NCBI RefSeq assembly: GCF_036250065.1
Contig: NZ_CP109199.1
Location: 8,062,083-8,126,082, forward strand
DNA length: 64,000 nucleotides
Direction: 5' to 3'
Origin: Micromonospora sp. NBC_01699
Lineage (GTDB): Bacteria > Actinomycetota > Actinomycetes > Mycobacteriales > Micromonosporaceae
Shown here: one piece after another, positions 19,825-28,911 of the stretch
Position numbering within the stretch: the stretch's first letter is position 1
Layout of the letters: each line of letters starts with the position of its first letter
Position numbers and translations under genes: made by a program
Notes under the pieces: generated by a model
Database searches by the model: none
What the model saw: only the letters and a program-made list of their open reading frames with translations
What the model was told of the DNA's origin: nothing

Positions 19825-20706
19825 GTGCCCCACACCCCTCTTTCTGTTCCAGACTTCGCGAAGTGGCCGTCGTTTCCCTTCGAGGGAGACCTCAGCGTCA
19901 AGCACCTCGACGACCCGGTCGACGTCGAGCCGGCTCGCAAGGGCGAAGGTTCGGCCGAATGCCTCTCCTGCAACGCGCCGGATGACGCCTACATCTGGGT
20001 CAGTGAGCGTTGGCGGGTACGCGCCATGGACCGTCCGACCGGACTGCCGATGGTGCTCATCCTCGAATCCCGGTCGCATCTCGACCTGGGTGACCTACCC
20101 AACCTGCTCGCGGCCGAGCTCGGTGTGATGACCGTGCGTCTGGAGCGAGCGATCCGGTCCCTCGACGGCGTCGCCCGGGTACACGTCAACCGATGGGGTG
20201 ACGGCTCGGCGCACCTGCACATGTGGTTCCTGGCGCGACCGTACGGTCGGTTGCAGTTGCGGGGCACCTTCCTGTCGCTGTGGGACGCCATCCTGCCGGC
20301 GATTCCCGAGTCGACCTGGCGGGAGAACCTCGCGCACGTGGCGGCCTGGCTGGCCGAGTTCGGCGGGCGGCCGTTGGCGGAGCCGCCGCGCATCCAGTGG
20401 CAGGCACCCTCGAACCTGACCCAGCAGGCCGCAGCCGGTCTGGGCCTGGAAGACCTCGAACTGGAGCCGGCAAGCCCGAGTGGCGCCGCCGGTGCCGATT
20501 CCCCGACCGGCAGGGCTTCGACCGGCACGGCTGCGGACAGCGCAGACAGCACGGTCCCGGACGGAGCTACCTCGGACAACTCTCCGGCGGGCCGATCGGT
20601 GACGGACGCGTCCCTGGTCGCGTACGCCGAGGCACCGCCGGAGCAGGATGACAGCCCGGAGCAGGACGGTCGGACCGGGCAGCCGCTCGACCGGTCAGCC
20701 GGTTGA
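19825..20706 (+). CDS. HIT-superfamily-like protein, degenerate histidine triad
   Basis: 293 aa from GTG at 19825 (AGGG nine bases upstream). A CLSC pair near residue 52, then DAYIWVSERWRVRAM, and a central HVNRWGDGSAHLHMWFLARPYG segment resemble the HIT (nucleotide hydrolase/transferase) fold. The triad reads H-L-H-M-W, so the last His is Trp. The C-terminal ~80 residues are acidic, Ser/Pro/Ala-rich and probably disordered. By synteny it follows parB in this lineage. It is likely real, but substrate and activity are unknown. A longer ORF reaching back to 19564 is rejected because it would run over parS and DnaA boxes. Confidence 0.75.
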   Translation: MPHTPLSVPDFAKWPSFPFEGDLSVKHLDDPVDVEPARKGEGSAECLSCNAPDDAYIWVSERWRVRAMDRPTGLPMVLILESRSHLDLGDLPNLLAAELGVMTVRLERAIRSLDGVARVHVNRWGDGSAHLHMWFLARPYGRLQLRGTFLSLWDAILPAIPESTWRENLAHVAAWLAEFGGRPLAEPPRIQWQAPSNLTQQAAAGLGLEDLELEPASPSGAAGADSPTGRASTGTAADSADSTVPDGATSDNSPAGRSVTDASLVAYAEAPPEQDDSPEQDGRTGQPLDRSAG

Positions 20707-20768
20707 TCAGGCGGCGGGCAGGGCGCCGGGGATCGGGTCGGGCACCGGTGCCGCCCGCTCCCCGGACG

Positions 20769-21797
20769 CTAGCGGCGGCGGCCGACCGCGCGGGCGACGA
20801 GCGAGCCGAGCAGCTTGCCGAAGTCGAGGCCGGCGGCCTGCACCGCGAGCGGGAGCAGTGAGGTTTCGGTCATCCCCGGCGAGACGTTGACTTCCAGTAC
20901 GTGTGGGCGTCCGGCCTCGTCGACGATGAGGTCGACCCGGGACAGGTCACGCAGGCCGAGTGCCGTGTGCGCGGCCAGGGCGGTGTCGGCGACCTCGGCG
21001 GCCACCACGGGGGTCAGTCGGGCCGGCGCGTGCCAGGTGGTCAGACCGGCCGTGTAGCGGGCCGCGTAGTCGTACACGCCGTTGCGGGGCACGATCTCGA
21101 CCGCGGGTAGTGCCCGGGGCCCGTCGCCCAGGTCGACGATAGAAACCGCCACGTCCATGCCGGGCACGTAGCGCTCGGCCAGCGCCGTCGAGTCGTACGC
21201 GAAACAGCCGACCATCGCGGCCGGCAGCGCGGCGGCGTCCCGCACCACGGCGGCGCCGAGGCCCGATCCGCCCTGCGCCGGCTTGACCATGAGCGGCAGT
21301 CCCAGTCGGTCGACGATCCGGTCCAGCACCGCGACCGCGCCGAGCTCGGAGAAGCGATCGTGCGGCAGCGCTACCCAGTCCGGCGTCGGGATGCCCGCCT
21401 CGCGCAACACCGCTTTCGCCGAGGGTTTGTCCCAGGCGAGTCGGGAGGAGCGGGCGTCGCAGCCGACGTACGGGACGTCGCAGAGGTCCAGCACGCCGCG
21501 CAGCGAGCCGTCCTCACCGGTCGCCCCGTGTAGTGCGATCACCACCGCGTCCGGCGGGTCGGCCTGTAGCGCGGGCAACAGCGCCACGTCGGCGTCGCGG
21601 AGTTCCACCTCCACCCCGACCGTGCGCAGCGCGTCCAGTACCCGGCGTCCGGAGCGCAACGACACGTCGCGTTCGTAGGACAGGCCGCCGGCCAGCACCA
21701 GTACGCGCATGTCGGTGAGGGTGTGCGCGGTGGGGATCAGCGGTTCGTTCGTGGGCGGACCGGAATCGGCCGGCGGCGTACTCATGCCGGAGATCAT
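20769..21797 (-). CDS. D-alanine--D-alanine ligase-like ATP-grasp protein
   Basis: ATP-grasp ligase of the Ddl family, which makes D-Ala-D-Ala for peptidoglycan. 342 aa from ATG 21797, or 338 from 21785. Family landmarks are GGLSYERDVSLRSGRRVLDAL near residue 37, VVIALHGATGEDGSLRG, MVKPAQGGSGLGA, and the metal-binding end EVNVSPGMTETSLLPLAVQAAG. The first start overlaps the stop of the upstream aminotransferase gene (ATGA), so the two are coupled. A canonical ddl may exist elsewhere, so the exact substrate is not certain. Confidence 0.85.
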   Translation of the reverse strand: MISGMSTPPADSGPPTNEPLIPTAHTLTDMRVLVLAGGLSYERDVSLRSGRRVLDALRTVGVEVELRDADVALLPALQADPPDAVVIALHGATGEDGSLRGVLDLCDVPYVGCDARSSRLAWDKPSAKAVLREAGIPTPDWVALPHDRFSELGAVAVLDRIVDRLGLPLMVKPAQGGSGLGAAVVRDAAALPAAMVGCFAYDSTALAERYVPGMDVAVSIVDLGDGPRALPAVEIVPRNGVYDYAARYTAGLTTWHAPARLTPVVAAEVADTALAAHTALGLRDLSRVDLIVDEAGRPHVLEVNVSPGMTETSLLPLAVQAAGLDFGKLLGSLVARAVGRRR

Positions 21798-23110
21798 GCC
21801 AAGTCGGGACCCGGAGCGTCGGCGCCGGCCTGCCCGCGGCGACCCGCCGCCGGCCGGCTGACCGTGCCGAACACCTGGCGCATCGCCATTTCTTGTTCCA
21901 TCACGCTGGCCAGCCGCCGGACGCCCTCACGGATCCGGTCCGGCGGCGGGAAGGAGAAGTTGAGCCGCATGTGACCGGTGCCGGTTCCGTCGGCGTAGAA
22001 ACCGGTCCCCGGCACGTACGCGACCCGGGCGGCGATCGCACGCGGCATCATCGCCTTCGAGTCCAGACCGTCCGGGAGCGTCGCCCAGACGAAGAGCCCG
22101 CCGCCGGGTTTGGTCCAACTGGTGCCGGCCGGCATCAGGTCGCCGAGCGCCCCGAGCAGGGCGTCCCGGCGTTCCCGGTAGACCTCGCGGTACGTCTTGA
22201 GCTGTTCCCGCCACGGCATGGTGGTCAGGTAGCTGGTAACGGCGGACTGCGCGAACGCGCTCGGGCAGAGGATCTGCGCCTCGGAGGCGATCACCAGCTT
22301 GTCTCGTACGGCGTGCGGGGCGAGGATCCAGCCCACCCGCAGGCCCGGCGCAAAGGTCTTGGAGAAGGTGCTGAGGTAGAAGACGCCGTCCCGGCGACGG
22401 GCCCGCAGGGGCGCGGGTGCGTCCCCGTCGAAGCCGAGCTGGCCGTACGGGTCGTCCTCGACCACCAGCAGACCGGCGCGTTCGCAGATGTCGAGCACCC
22501 GCTCCCGCCGCTCGTCGGTCAGGGTCACGCCGGTCGGGTTCTGGAAGGTCGGGATGGTGTAGAGGAACTTCGCCCGCCGCCCGCTCCGGGCCACCTCGGC
22601 GATGGCCAGTTCCAGCGCCTCCGGGATGAGCCCGTCGCCGTCCATCGGCACGTGCACGACCTGGGCCTGGGCGGCCTGGAAGACACCGAGTGCGCCGACG
22701 TAGGTGGGGCCCTCGGTGAGCACCACGTCGCCGGGGTCGAGGAAGAGTCTGGCGACCAGGTCGAGGGCCTGTTGACCGCCGACGGTGACGACGACGTCCT
22801 CCGGGGACGCACCGCAGCCGACGTCGATGCCGGAGAGCGCCATCACCTCGCAGATGCGTTCCCGCAGGTCGAGCATGCCCTGGCCGATGCCGTACTGGAG
22901 GGTGGTGGTGCCGTGTTCGGCACCGAGTCGGCCGAGCATCTCACCGACCGCGTCGAGCGGCAGGGCGGCGATGTACGGGGCGCCGCCGGCGAGTGACACC
23001 ACCTCGGGGCGACTGGCCACGGCGAAGAGCGCTCGGATCTCCGATGCCGTCATGCCCCGCACGCGGCGGGCGTAGCGGTCGGTATAGTCGTCGAGCGTCG
23101 TGCCGGTCAT
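21794..23110 (-). CDS. PLP-dependent aminotransferase (class I/II)
   Basis: Fold-type I aminotransferase of the MocR/LysN-like group, without a DNA-binding domain. 438 aa. ATG at 23110 follows GGGAGAGG; an upstream ATG at 23137 is less likely. Motifs are TVGGQQALDLVARLFLDPGD, PTFQNPTGVTL, VVEDDPYGQLGF, and the PLP lysine in FSKTFAPGLRVGW. Homologues use 2-aminoadipate or aromatic and branched amino acids. It overlaps the Ddl-like gene by 4 bases, which hints at D-amino-acid or wall metabolism, but that is inference. Confidence 0.88.
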   Translation of the reverse strand: MTGTTLDDYTDRYARRVRGMTASEIRALFAVASRPEVVSLAGGAPYIAALPLDAVGEMLGRLGAEHGTTTLQYGIGQGMLDLRERICEVMALSGIDVGCGASPEDVVVTVGGQQALDLVARLFLDPGDVVLTEGPTYVGALGVFQAAQAQVVHVPMDGDGLIPEALELAIAEVARSGRRAKFLYTIPTFQNPTGVTLTDERRERVLDICERAGLLVVEDDPYGQLGFDGDAPAPLRARRRDGVFYLSTFSKTFAPGLRVGWILAPHAVRDKLVIASEAQILCPSAFAQSAVTSYLTTMPWREQLKTYREVYRERRDALLGALGDLMPAGTSWTKPGGGLFVWATLPDGLDSKAMMPRAIAARVAYVPGTGFYADGTGTGHMRLNFSFPPPDRIREGVRRLASVMEQEMAMRQVFGTVSRPAAGRRGQAGADAPGPDLA

Positions 23111-23435
23111 GGCCTCTCCCTCGCTGCGCTCGGTCATGACAACCCGGTCTCTCGGTCATGACACACCTGATCGCAGGGTGCCGGGCAACCCTAGCCACAC
23201 GGCACCGTTAATTCGATCGTAATCTGCGCCGCAGCGTTACGGCCGTACAGCCGACCCGTGGTCCACATCCCGGACAGCGGTCGGCGACCCGATCCGCGAC
23301 CCGGGTCGTACCGGTCAGCCCGACCTCTCCCGTGCCGCGAAGTTACGGCGTACGATCGCTCGTTGGGGGCAAGGCGCGGCTGTGGCGATATTTCGCGGTC
23401 TTTGGGCCTCCGACCGGATTTTTGGGGATACGGCG
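23111..23435. other. divergent intergenic region
   Basis: 325 bases between divergent aminotransferase and GNAT genes. The motif CGGTCATGAC occurs twice (near 23130 and 23153). An AT-richer run near 23210-23230 may hold promoters. Nothing else recognisable. Confidence 0.4.
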
Positions 23436-24101
23436 ATGTCGCGACGTCTGGTCAGTCTGACCCTCGATACGCTCGAAGATCTGCCGCGCCCGTGTCGGCA
23501 GTGCGTCTACTGGGAGCTCGACCCGGTGGCCGCCGACCGGGCCTGCGCGGCGGGTGATCCGGGCCTGGAGAAGGAAGCCTGGGTTTCGCAGACCCTGCTG
23601 GAGTGGGGTTCCTGCGGCAAGCTCGTCTACGTGGACGGGATGCCGGCCGGCTTCGCCATGTACGCGCCACCGGCGTACGTGCCCCGGTCGATGGCGTTTC
23701 CCACCTCGCCGGTCTCGGCCGACGCCGCGTTGCTGACCACCGCGCACGTGGTGGCCGCGTTCGCCGGCGGTGGACTGGGCCGGATGCTCGTCCAGGGCGT
23801 CGCCCGCGACCTGACCAAGCGGGGCATCAAGGCGATCGAGGCGTTCGGGGACGCGAAGTTCGGCGAGGCCGGTGACGAGGCCGGCGGGTGTGTCGCCCCG
23901 GCGGACTACTTCCTCTCCGTGGGCTTCAAGACGGTACGCCAGCACCACCGCTACCCGCGCCTGCGGTTGGAGCTGCGCACCGCGCTCTCCTGGAAGTCCG
24001 ACGTCGAGTACGCGCTGGAGAAGCTGCTCGGGTCGATGAGCCCGGAGAGCCTGCTGCGCCCGGTCCGCCCGGCCACCCGTACCACCACCACGACGGGTTG
24101 A
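23436..24101 (+). CDS. GNAT-family acetyltransferase-like protein
   Basis: 221 aa from ATG 23436 with GGGGATA upstream. It opens MSRRLVSLTLDTLEDLPRPC with a CRQC pair and VYWELDP. The acetyl-CoA loop looks like AFAGGGLGRMLVQGVARDL (around residue 110), followed by IKAIEAFGDAKFGE and the YFLSVGFKTVRQHHRYPRL end typical of GNAT proteins. This type is conserved near the trx/parB cluster of actinomycetes. The substrate is unknown. The C-terminal end converges on the amidase gene with 23 bases between stops. Confidence 0.82.
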   Translation: MSRRLVSLTLDTLEDLPRPCRQCVYWELDPVAADRACAAGDPGLEKEAWVSQTLLEWGSCGKLVYVDGMPAGFAMYAPPAYVPRSMAFPTSPVSADAALLTTAHVVAAFAGGGLGRMLVQGVARDLTKRGIKAIEAFGDAKFGEAGDEAGGCVAPADYFLSVGFKTVRQHHRYPRLRLELRTALSWKSDVEYALEKLLGSMSPESLLRPVRPATRTTTTTG

Positions 24102-24124
24102 GGCACCGGCGGCGGCGCGAGCCT

Positions 24125-25288
24125 CTACTTGGGCGCGCCGGCCGCCACCGCCGCGCGCAGCTCGCTGACGTCGATCGAGCCGGTCGGTACGTCCTGCTCG
24201 ATCGGGAAGTACATCCGCTGTACGGCGGCGACGATCGCCTCGACCACGTGGTCCCGGAAGCCGGGGTTGGTCAGTCGGGCCAGGTCGACGGGTGAGGTGA
24301 GGTAGCCGACCTCGACCCGTACGGCCGGCATCCGGGTGAGTCGGAGCAGTTCCCAGGTCTTGGCGTGCACCTGGCAGTCGCGCATGCCGGTCCGGGCCAC
24401 GATCTCCCGCTGGACCAGGCCAGCCAGCCGTTCACCGAAGGTCGAGGTGACCCCGTTGTCGGTGCCGTAGTGGTAGGTCGCCACCCCGTCCGCCTCCGGG
24501 TTGGCGTGGCCGTCGGTGTGCAGCGAGATGAACAGGTCGCCGCCGAGTTCGTTGGCGAGTTCCGCGCGGGCCAGGTCGGGCAGTACGGCGGCGGGCACCG
24601 GCCCCCTGGTGAGGTGGACCCGCATGCCGGCGGCGACGAGTCGCCCGCGCAGCCGGTTGGCCAGGTCGTAGGCGAGTTCCGCCTCGGTCCAGCGCAGCCC
24701 GCCGTCGGGTACGACGATGCCCGGGTCGGAGCCGCCGTGACCGGGGTCGATGACGATGACCTTGCCCATCAGGTTGGGGCCGGACTGCCGGATCGCGTCG
24801 GACTCGCGCAGCAACTGTGGCCGTCCGCCGACCACCTTGCGACCCAGCCGGCGGAGCGCGTGCATGGTGTGCGGCCCGCAGGTGCCGTCCGGGGAGAGGC
24901 CGACCTCACGTTGGAACTGGGCCACCGCGCGGGCGGTCTGGATGCCGTAGATGCTGTCCGCCCGGCCGACGTCGTAGCCCATTTCGAGCAGCCGTTCCTG
25001 CAACGTGCGTACGTCCTCGCCGGTGAGCGGGTCGGGAATCGCGTGGTAGAGGGTACGGGCGCCGAGCCGCCAGCGGGCGGCGTCGAGAGCGCGCCACGTT
25101 TCGGCGCCGACCTGGCCGTCGACGCTCAGTCCACGGCTCTGTTGGAAGGCGCGTACGGCGTGCTCGATGTCCGGCCCGAACTCGTCGGTCGTGGCCGAGG
25201 TGCCGGGGGTGAGCAGGGCGAGGCCGAGCAGGACGCCTCTGATCTCGGTGACCGCAGGGCCGCGGTCACCACGTCGGACAGGACGCAC
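24125..25288 (-). CDS. cwlM: N-acetylmuramoyl-L-alanine amidase, CwlM-like
   Basis: 387 aa from GTG at 25288, with GGGAGG nine bases upstream. Two peptidoglycan-binding domains (about residues 5-80 and 90-155) precede an Amidase_3 domain. Zinc-binding and catalytic positions appear present: VIDPGHGGSDPG (His), WTEAELAYDL (Glu), FISLHTDGHAN (His) and VRVEVGYLTSP (Glu). Gene order next to trxA-trxB equals that of M. tuberculosis cwlM (Rv3915). There CwlM acts mainly as a phosphorylation-dependent regulator of MurA. No signal peptide is visible, which fits a cytoplasmic regulatory role. Confidence 0.88.
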   Translation of the reverse strand: MRPVRRGDRGPAVTEIRGVLLGLALLTPGTSATTDEFGPDIEHAVRAFQQSRGLSVDGQVGAETWRALDAARWRLGARTLYHAIPDPLTGEDVRTLQERLLEMGYDVGRADSIYGIQTARAVAQFQREVGLSPDGTCGPHTMHALRRLGRKVVGGRPQLLRESDAIRQSGPNLMGKVIVIDPGHGGSDPGIVVPDGGLRWTEAELAYDLANRLRGRLVAAGMRVHLTRGPVPAAVLPDLARAELANELGGDLFISLHTDGHANPEADGVATYHYGTDNGVTSTFGERLAGLVQREIVARTGMRDCQVHAKTWELLRLTRMPAVRVEVGYLTSPVDLARLTNPGFRDHVVEAIVAAVQRMYFPIEQDVPTGSIDVSELRAAVAAGAPK

Positions 25289-25505
25289 GAACGACCTCCC
25301 TCTGCGGGTGCTGTGTTCGGTCGGTCTGGCGGCGGGGCGAGTCGGGCCCAACGTCCGGCGGTGTCCTGTTCGCCGGTTGCCGACTGCTCCTGAGAACGCT
25401 TCCGGAGCGTACCGTGACCGGGTGCCCACCGCCCTGACTTGACCGGATGCGGACGGCTGTCGGATCGCGTGCCGCCGGTTTCCGGACATCGTTGCCGGAA
25501 CGGAA

Positions 25506-25539
25506 CGTGCCCGTCACCGGTGGAGCGGTGACGGGCACG
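25506..25539 (-). terminator. terminator downstream of trxA
   Basis: A perfect 14-bp stem (25506-25519 with 25526-25539) with a six-base loop, 36 bases after the trxA stop. The rest of 25289-25505 shows nothing recognisable. Confidence 0.7.
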
Positions 25540-25575
25540 GACGTGCAGACTCGAATGCGAGTCGGTGGTGCAGCC

Positions 25576-25899
25576 CTAGAGCGCGGCCTCGATCAGCTTG
25601 ACCAGGTCGCTCTTGGGGCGGGCGCCGGCCACCGACTGCACCGGCTGGCCGCCCTTGAAGATGGTGAGGGTCGGCACCGACATCACCCGGTAGGCCATGG
25701 CGGTCTCGGGGTTCTCGTCGATGTTGAGCTTCACGATGGTGACCCGGTCGCCCATCTCGCGGGCGATCTCCTCCAGCAGCGGGGAGACCTTCCGGCACGG
25801 TCCGCACCACTCGGCCCAGAAGTCGACCAGGACCGGCTTGTCCGACTGGAGCACGTCACTGACGAAATTCTTGTCGGTGACCGCCTTGGTTGTTCCCAT
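25576..25899 (-). CDS. trxA: thioredoxin
   Basis: 107-aa thioredoxin that reduces protein disulfides, using electrons from TrxB. The active site is DFWAEWCGPCRKVSPLLEEIA, and the cis-proline region is VMSVPTLTIFKGGQ. ATG at 25899 follows a strong GGAGGG box. It lies 37 bases after trxB, so it is co-transcribed from the SigR-type promoter at 26989-27015. Confidence 0.97.
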   Translation of the reverse strand: MGTTKAVTDKNFVSDVLQSDKPVLVDFWAEWCGPCRKVSPLLEEIAREMGDRVTIVKLNIDENPETAMAYRVMSVPTLTIFKGGQPVQSVAGARPKSDLVKLIEAAL

Positions 25900-25936
25900 G
25901 AAAAGACCCTCCTCCGGGCGTGCGCTTTCGGTTGTC

Positions 25937-26890
25937 TCAGACTTCCAACGTGGCCAGGAAGCGTTCGGCGTCCAGCGCCGCGGCGCAGCCGGTGCCGGCG
26001 GCGGTGATCGCCTGGCGGTAGGTGTGGTCGACCAGGTCTCCGGCGGCGAAGACGCCCGGTACGTTGGTCGTGGTGCCCGGCGCGTTCACCCGTACGTAGC
26101 CGTTCTCGTCCATGTCGACCTGACCCTGGAAGAGCTGGCTGCGGGGGTCGTGACCGATGGCCACGAACACGCCCGCGACGTCGAGCACCTTGGTCTCACC
26201 GGTGTGTACGTTACGCAGCCGTACCCCGGTGACCTTGCCGTCGGCACCGAGAACCTCTTCGACCTGGCTGTTCCACTCCACCTGGATCTTCTCGTTGCCC
26301 AACGCCCGCTCGGCCATGATCTTGCTGGCCCGGAAGCTGTCCCGGCGGTGCACGATCGTCACCTTGGCCGCGAACTTGGTGAGGAAGCTCGCTTCCTCCA
26401 TCGCCGAGTCGCCGCCGCCGACCACCACTATCTCCTGGCCCCGGAAGAAGAAGCCGTCACAGGTGGCACAGGACGAGACACCGTGGCCGAGGTATTCCTG
26501 CTCGCCGGGAACGCCGAGCGGCCGCCAGGCGGAGCCGGTGGTGAGGATGACCGCCTTGGCCCGGTACGCGGTCTCGCCGACGTATACGACGCTGACGGCG
26601 GCGGAGCCCGGTTCACCGGTGTCGGTCAGCTCGACCCGGCTGACGTCGTCGGTGAGGAACTCGGCGCCGAACCGCTCGGCCTGCTTGCGCATCGAGTCCA
26701 TCAGCTCCGGCCCGAGGATGCCGTCGGGGAAGCCGGGGAAGTTCTCCACCTCGGTGGTGGTCATCAGGGCGCCACCCGACTGCACACCCTCGATGATCAG
26801 CGGTTTGAGGTTGGCCCGGGCGGCGTACACGGCGGCCGTGTAGCCGGCCGGCCCAGAGCCGATGATGATGAGGTTGCGGACCTCGTCCAC
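25937..26890 (-). CDS. trxB: thioredoxin reductase
   Basis: NADPH- and FAD-dependent reductase of thioredoxin, 317 aa. GTG at 26890 (GGGAGA upstream) gives [20 protein letters not shown] with the FAD loop. The redox centre is [16 protein letters not shown] and the NADPH loop is [13 protein letters not shown]. The FAD end is [22 protein letters not shown] longer ORF to 26977 is rejected since the family starts at this point. It precedes trxA. Confidence 0.97.
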   Translation of the reverse strand: MDEVRNLIIIGSGPAGYTAAVYAARANLKPLIIEGVQSGGALMTTTEVENFPGFPDGILGPELMDSMRKQAERFGAEFLTDDVSRVELTDTGEPGSAAVSVVYVGETAYRAKAVILTTGSAWRPLGVPGEQEYLGHGVSSCATCDGFFFRGQEIVVVGGGDSAMEEASFLTKFAAKVTIVHRRDSFRASKIMAERALGNEKIQVEWNSQVEEVLGADGKVTGVRLRNVHTGETKVLDVAGVFVAIGHDPRSQLFQGQVDMDENGYVRVNAPGTTTNVPGVFAAGDLVDHTYRQAITAAGTGCAAALDAERFLATLEV

Positions 26891-26988
26891 TGCCGTCTCC
26901 CGAGAGTCTGTGTGTCGCCGACCCGTGTGGCCCATCGATGCCGGCGAGCCGCCGGCCGACGATCCGACGACCGGCAACTGTTGAGCAG

Positions 26989-27015
26989 AACGTCATCCTA
27001 CGAAGGGGAAATTCC
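26989..27015 (-). promoter_or_regulatory. SigR/SigH-type promoter of trxBA
   Basis: On the minus strand GGAAT (27011-27015) and GTT (26989-26991) are separated by 19 bases. This fits the oxidative-stress sigma factor consensus GGAAT-N18/19-GTT known from trxBA of Streptomyces. It lies about 100 bases before trxB. Confidence 0.72.
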
Positions 27016-27075
27016 CCAGCCGGACATCCGGTGGGTCACGTCACGCCGAAGGCCTTACAGCCGTGCGGAGTCGAT

Positions 27076-28104
27076 TCACCCTACCTGGGACTGGTAACGG
27101 GTGTCCGCACCCGACGTGGGCAGGCCGCAGTCCGCGCCGCTGACCCAGGCCCAGCGACCGCCGGTGCCGTCGGTGAGGCTGATCACGAGCGCGGGAACGC
27201 CCTCGAAGGTGGCGTAGTCCACCAGGTTGAAGGTGACCGCGCCGCGGCCGTGAGCGAGGGCGATCGCTTCGAGGCAGGCGGTGAGCGCGTCCCGGTCGGC
27301 CAGCCGGGCCAGGCCGGCGGCGATCGGGCCCCGGTCCGGCTCGGGGGCGGCGCCGAAGGTGCCCAGCGAACCGGTGTTGGGCGGGCTGGCGGCGTCGGTG
27401 CCGCTGCGCTCCTCGGTGTTCGCAGGCAGCCTGCTGGCCAGCGACTTGGGCAGGGAGTCGGGCAGGTAGTCCGTACCGGTGGCGATCAGCTGTTGGGCGG
27501 CGGGCAGCGCGATCGGTGGGACCGGGCCGGAGACGACGGGCGCGGCGGCGCTGTCTGCGGAACCGCCGTTGGACGCGACGTCCGACACACCGAGGCGGCT
27601 GAGGCCGAAGCCCGCGAAGGCGACCGCGGCGGCCGCGACGGTGACCGCCCCGGCCATTCGCGACCAGCGTCGCCGGGCCGACCGGGGAACGCGGTCCCGG
27701 CCGCCGGCCACCCGGTCACCAATTCCGGGTACGGCGGTGAGCCGGCGTTCCGCCTGCTCGGTGCGCCGCGTCGACTCGGTACGTTCCGCCCGCTCGGTGA
27801 GCTGGGCCTGCTCGGTGAACTGGGTCGGGATGGCGGGCTGGCCGAGTGCCCCGGCGTCGGTGAGCGCGTTGGTGAGCCGGTGGCTGATCTCGGCCGGCAT
27901 CGGTTCGGTGGTGTCCGCCCAGGCGGCGAGGTCCTGCCGGACCGAGTCGAACGCCCGGCTCAGTGCCGCGTACGCGGCCGCCCACTCCGGGTCCGCATCG
28001 ATCAGACGGGCGACCGCAGCCTCTTCCGGGGTGTCCGCCAGGACCCCCCCGAGATAGTCGGCCAGCAGGTCGAGGTCGACCTCGCTGGACTGGCCCGCGG
28101 TCAC
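27076..28104 (-). CDS. probable membrane anti-sigma factor (RsmA position)
   Basis: 342 aa, GTG start with GGAGG upstream. The cytoplasmic N-terminal half begins DLDLLADYLGGVLADTPEEA and resembles anti-sigma domains. One membrane helix (MAGAVTVAAAAVAFAGFGL, about residue 155-175) is followed by a Ser/Pro-rich outer part. The end is a compact domain with LTACLEAIALAHGRG and CGLP. It overlaps sigM by 4 bases, so it is translated with it. Position equals M. tuberculosis Rv3912 (RsmA). No zinc-binding HxxxCxxC motif is visible, so sensing is of another kind. Function inferred from context. Confidence 0.78.
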   Translation of the reverse strand: MTAGQSSEVDLDLLADYLGGVLADTPEEAAVARLIDADPEWAAAYAALSRAFDSVRQDLAAWADTTEPMPAEISHRLTNALTDAGALGQPAIPTQFTEQAQLTERAERTESTRRTEQAERRLTAVPGIGDRVAGGRDRVPRSARRRWSRMAGAVTVAAAAVAFAGFGLSRLGVSDVASNGGSADSAAAPVVSGPVPPIALPAAQQLIATGTDYLPDSLPKSLASRLPANTEERSGTDAASPPNTGSLGTFGAAPEPDRGPIAAGLARLADRDALTACLEAIALAHGRGAVTFNLVDYATFEGVPALVISLTDGTGGRWAWVSGADCGLPTSGADTRYQSQVG

Positions 28105-28865
28105 TGTTCCTCCTGCATGCGGTCGCGCCCGGATTGACTCGACCCCGATCGGACGCCGTCACCGGGCGCCGGGTTCCCCCGGGTGACCGACGGCACGTCG
28201 TCGTTCGCCCTGTTCGGCGCCGCTGCGGCCGGTCCGCGGGGACGCAGGTGACCGAGGATCAGGGCGAGTCGGGCCCGACCTCGGGCGCAGCGGCTCTTCA
28301 CCGTGCCCTCGGCGACCCCGAGCATGATCGCGACCTCGGCGATCGGGTAGCCCTGGACGTCGACCAGGATGATCGCCGCCCGCTGCTCGGCCGGAAGCCT
28401 GGCCAGCGCCTGCTGGACGACGAGCGCGGTGTCGTGGTCGGGGGCCGGCGCGGCGGGCTCGACGCCCACCCACCGGCCGGTCTCGTCGGTCCGCGAGCCG
28501 TCGGGCAGCGGGACCGTGGGGTGTGCCTGCCGGCGCCGGATCCGGTCCAGGCAGGCGTTGACCACTATGCGGTGCAGCCAGGTGGTGACGGCGGCGTCAC
28601 CGCGGAAGCGGGCGGCGGCGCGGTGGGCCGAGAGCAGGGCGTCCTGTAGGGCGTCGGCCGCGTCCTCCCGGTCGGCGAGGGTACGCAGGGCCACCGCCCA
28701 GAGCCGGTCCCGGTGCCGGTGGAAGAGCTGGGCGAAGGCGTCCCGATCGCCGTCGACGTGCGCCCGGAGCAGCTCAGCGTCGCTGAGTCCGGCCAGCCGG
28801 TCGGGGGCACCGGCGGTGTCGGCCGGGGCGCCGCTCGTCTCGTCCGGCACGGGAGGGCTGGTCAT
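28101..28865 (-). CDS. sigM: ECF sigma factor SigM
   Basis: Extracytoplasmic-function sigma factor, 254 aa. Region 2 covers DAFAQLFHRHRDRLWAVAL through DALQDALLSAHRAAARF and TTWLHRIVVNACLDRIRRR. A ~40-residue linker with Pro/Asp follows. Region 4 has LARLPAEQRAAIILVDVQGY and AEVAIMLGVAEGTVKSRCARG. Neighbours (anti-sigma factor, TrxB, TrxA, MurJ) match the sigM locus of mycobacteria and Streptomyces. The pseudokinase gene ends 46 bases downstream of its start side, and the anti-sigma gene overlaps its stop. Confidence 0.94.
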   Translation of the reverse strand: MTSPPVPDETSGAPADTAGAPDRLAGLSDAELLRAHVDGDRDAFAQLFHRHRDRLWAVALRTLADREDAADALQDALLSAHRAAARFRGDAAVTTWLHRIVVNACLDRIRRRQAHPTVPLPDGSRTDETGRWVGVEPAAPAPDHDTALVVQQALARLPAEQRAAIILVDVQGYPIAEVAIMLGVAEGTVKSRCARGRARLALILGHLRPRGPAAAAPNRANDDVPSVTRGNPAPGDGVRSGSSQSGRDRMQEEQ

Positions 28866-28911
28866 GACCCGGCCCGGTCCGGTGGACGGGTGCGGCGCGC
28901 CGGCTGACCGA

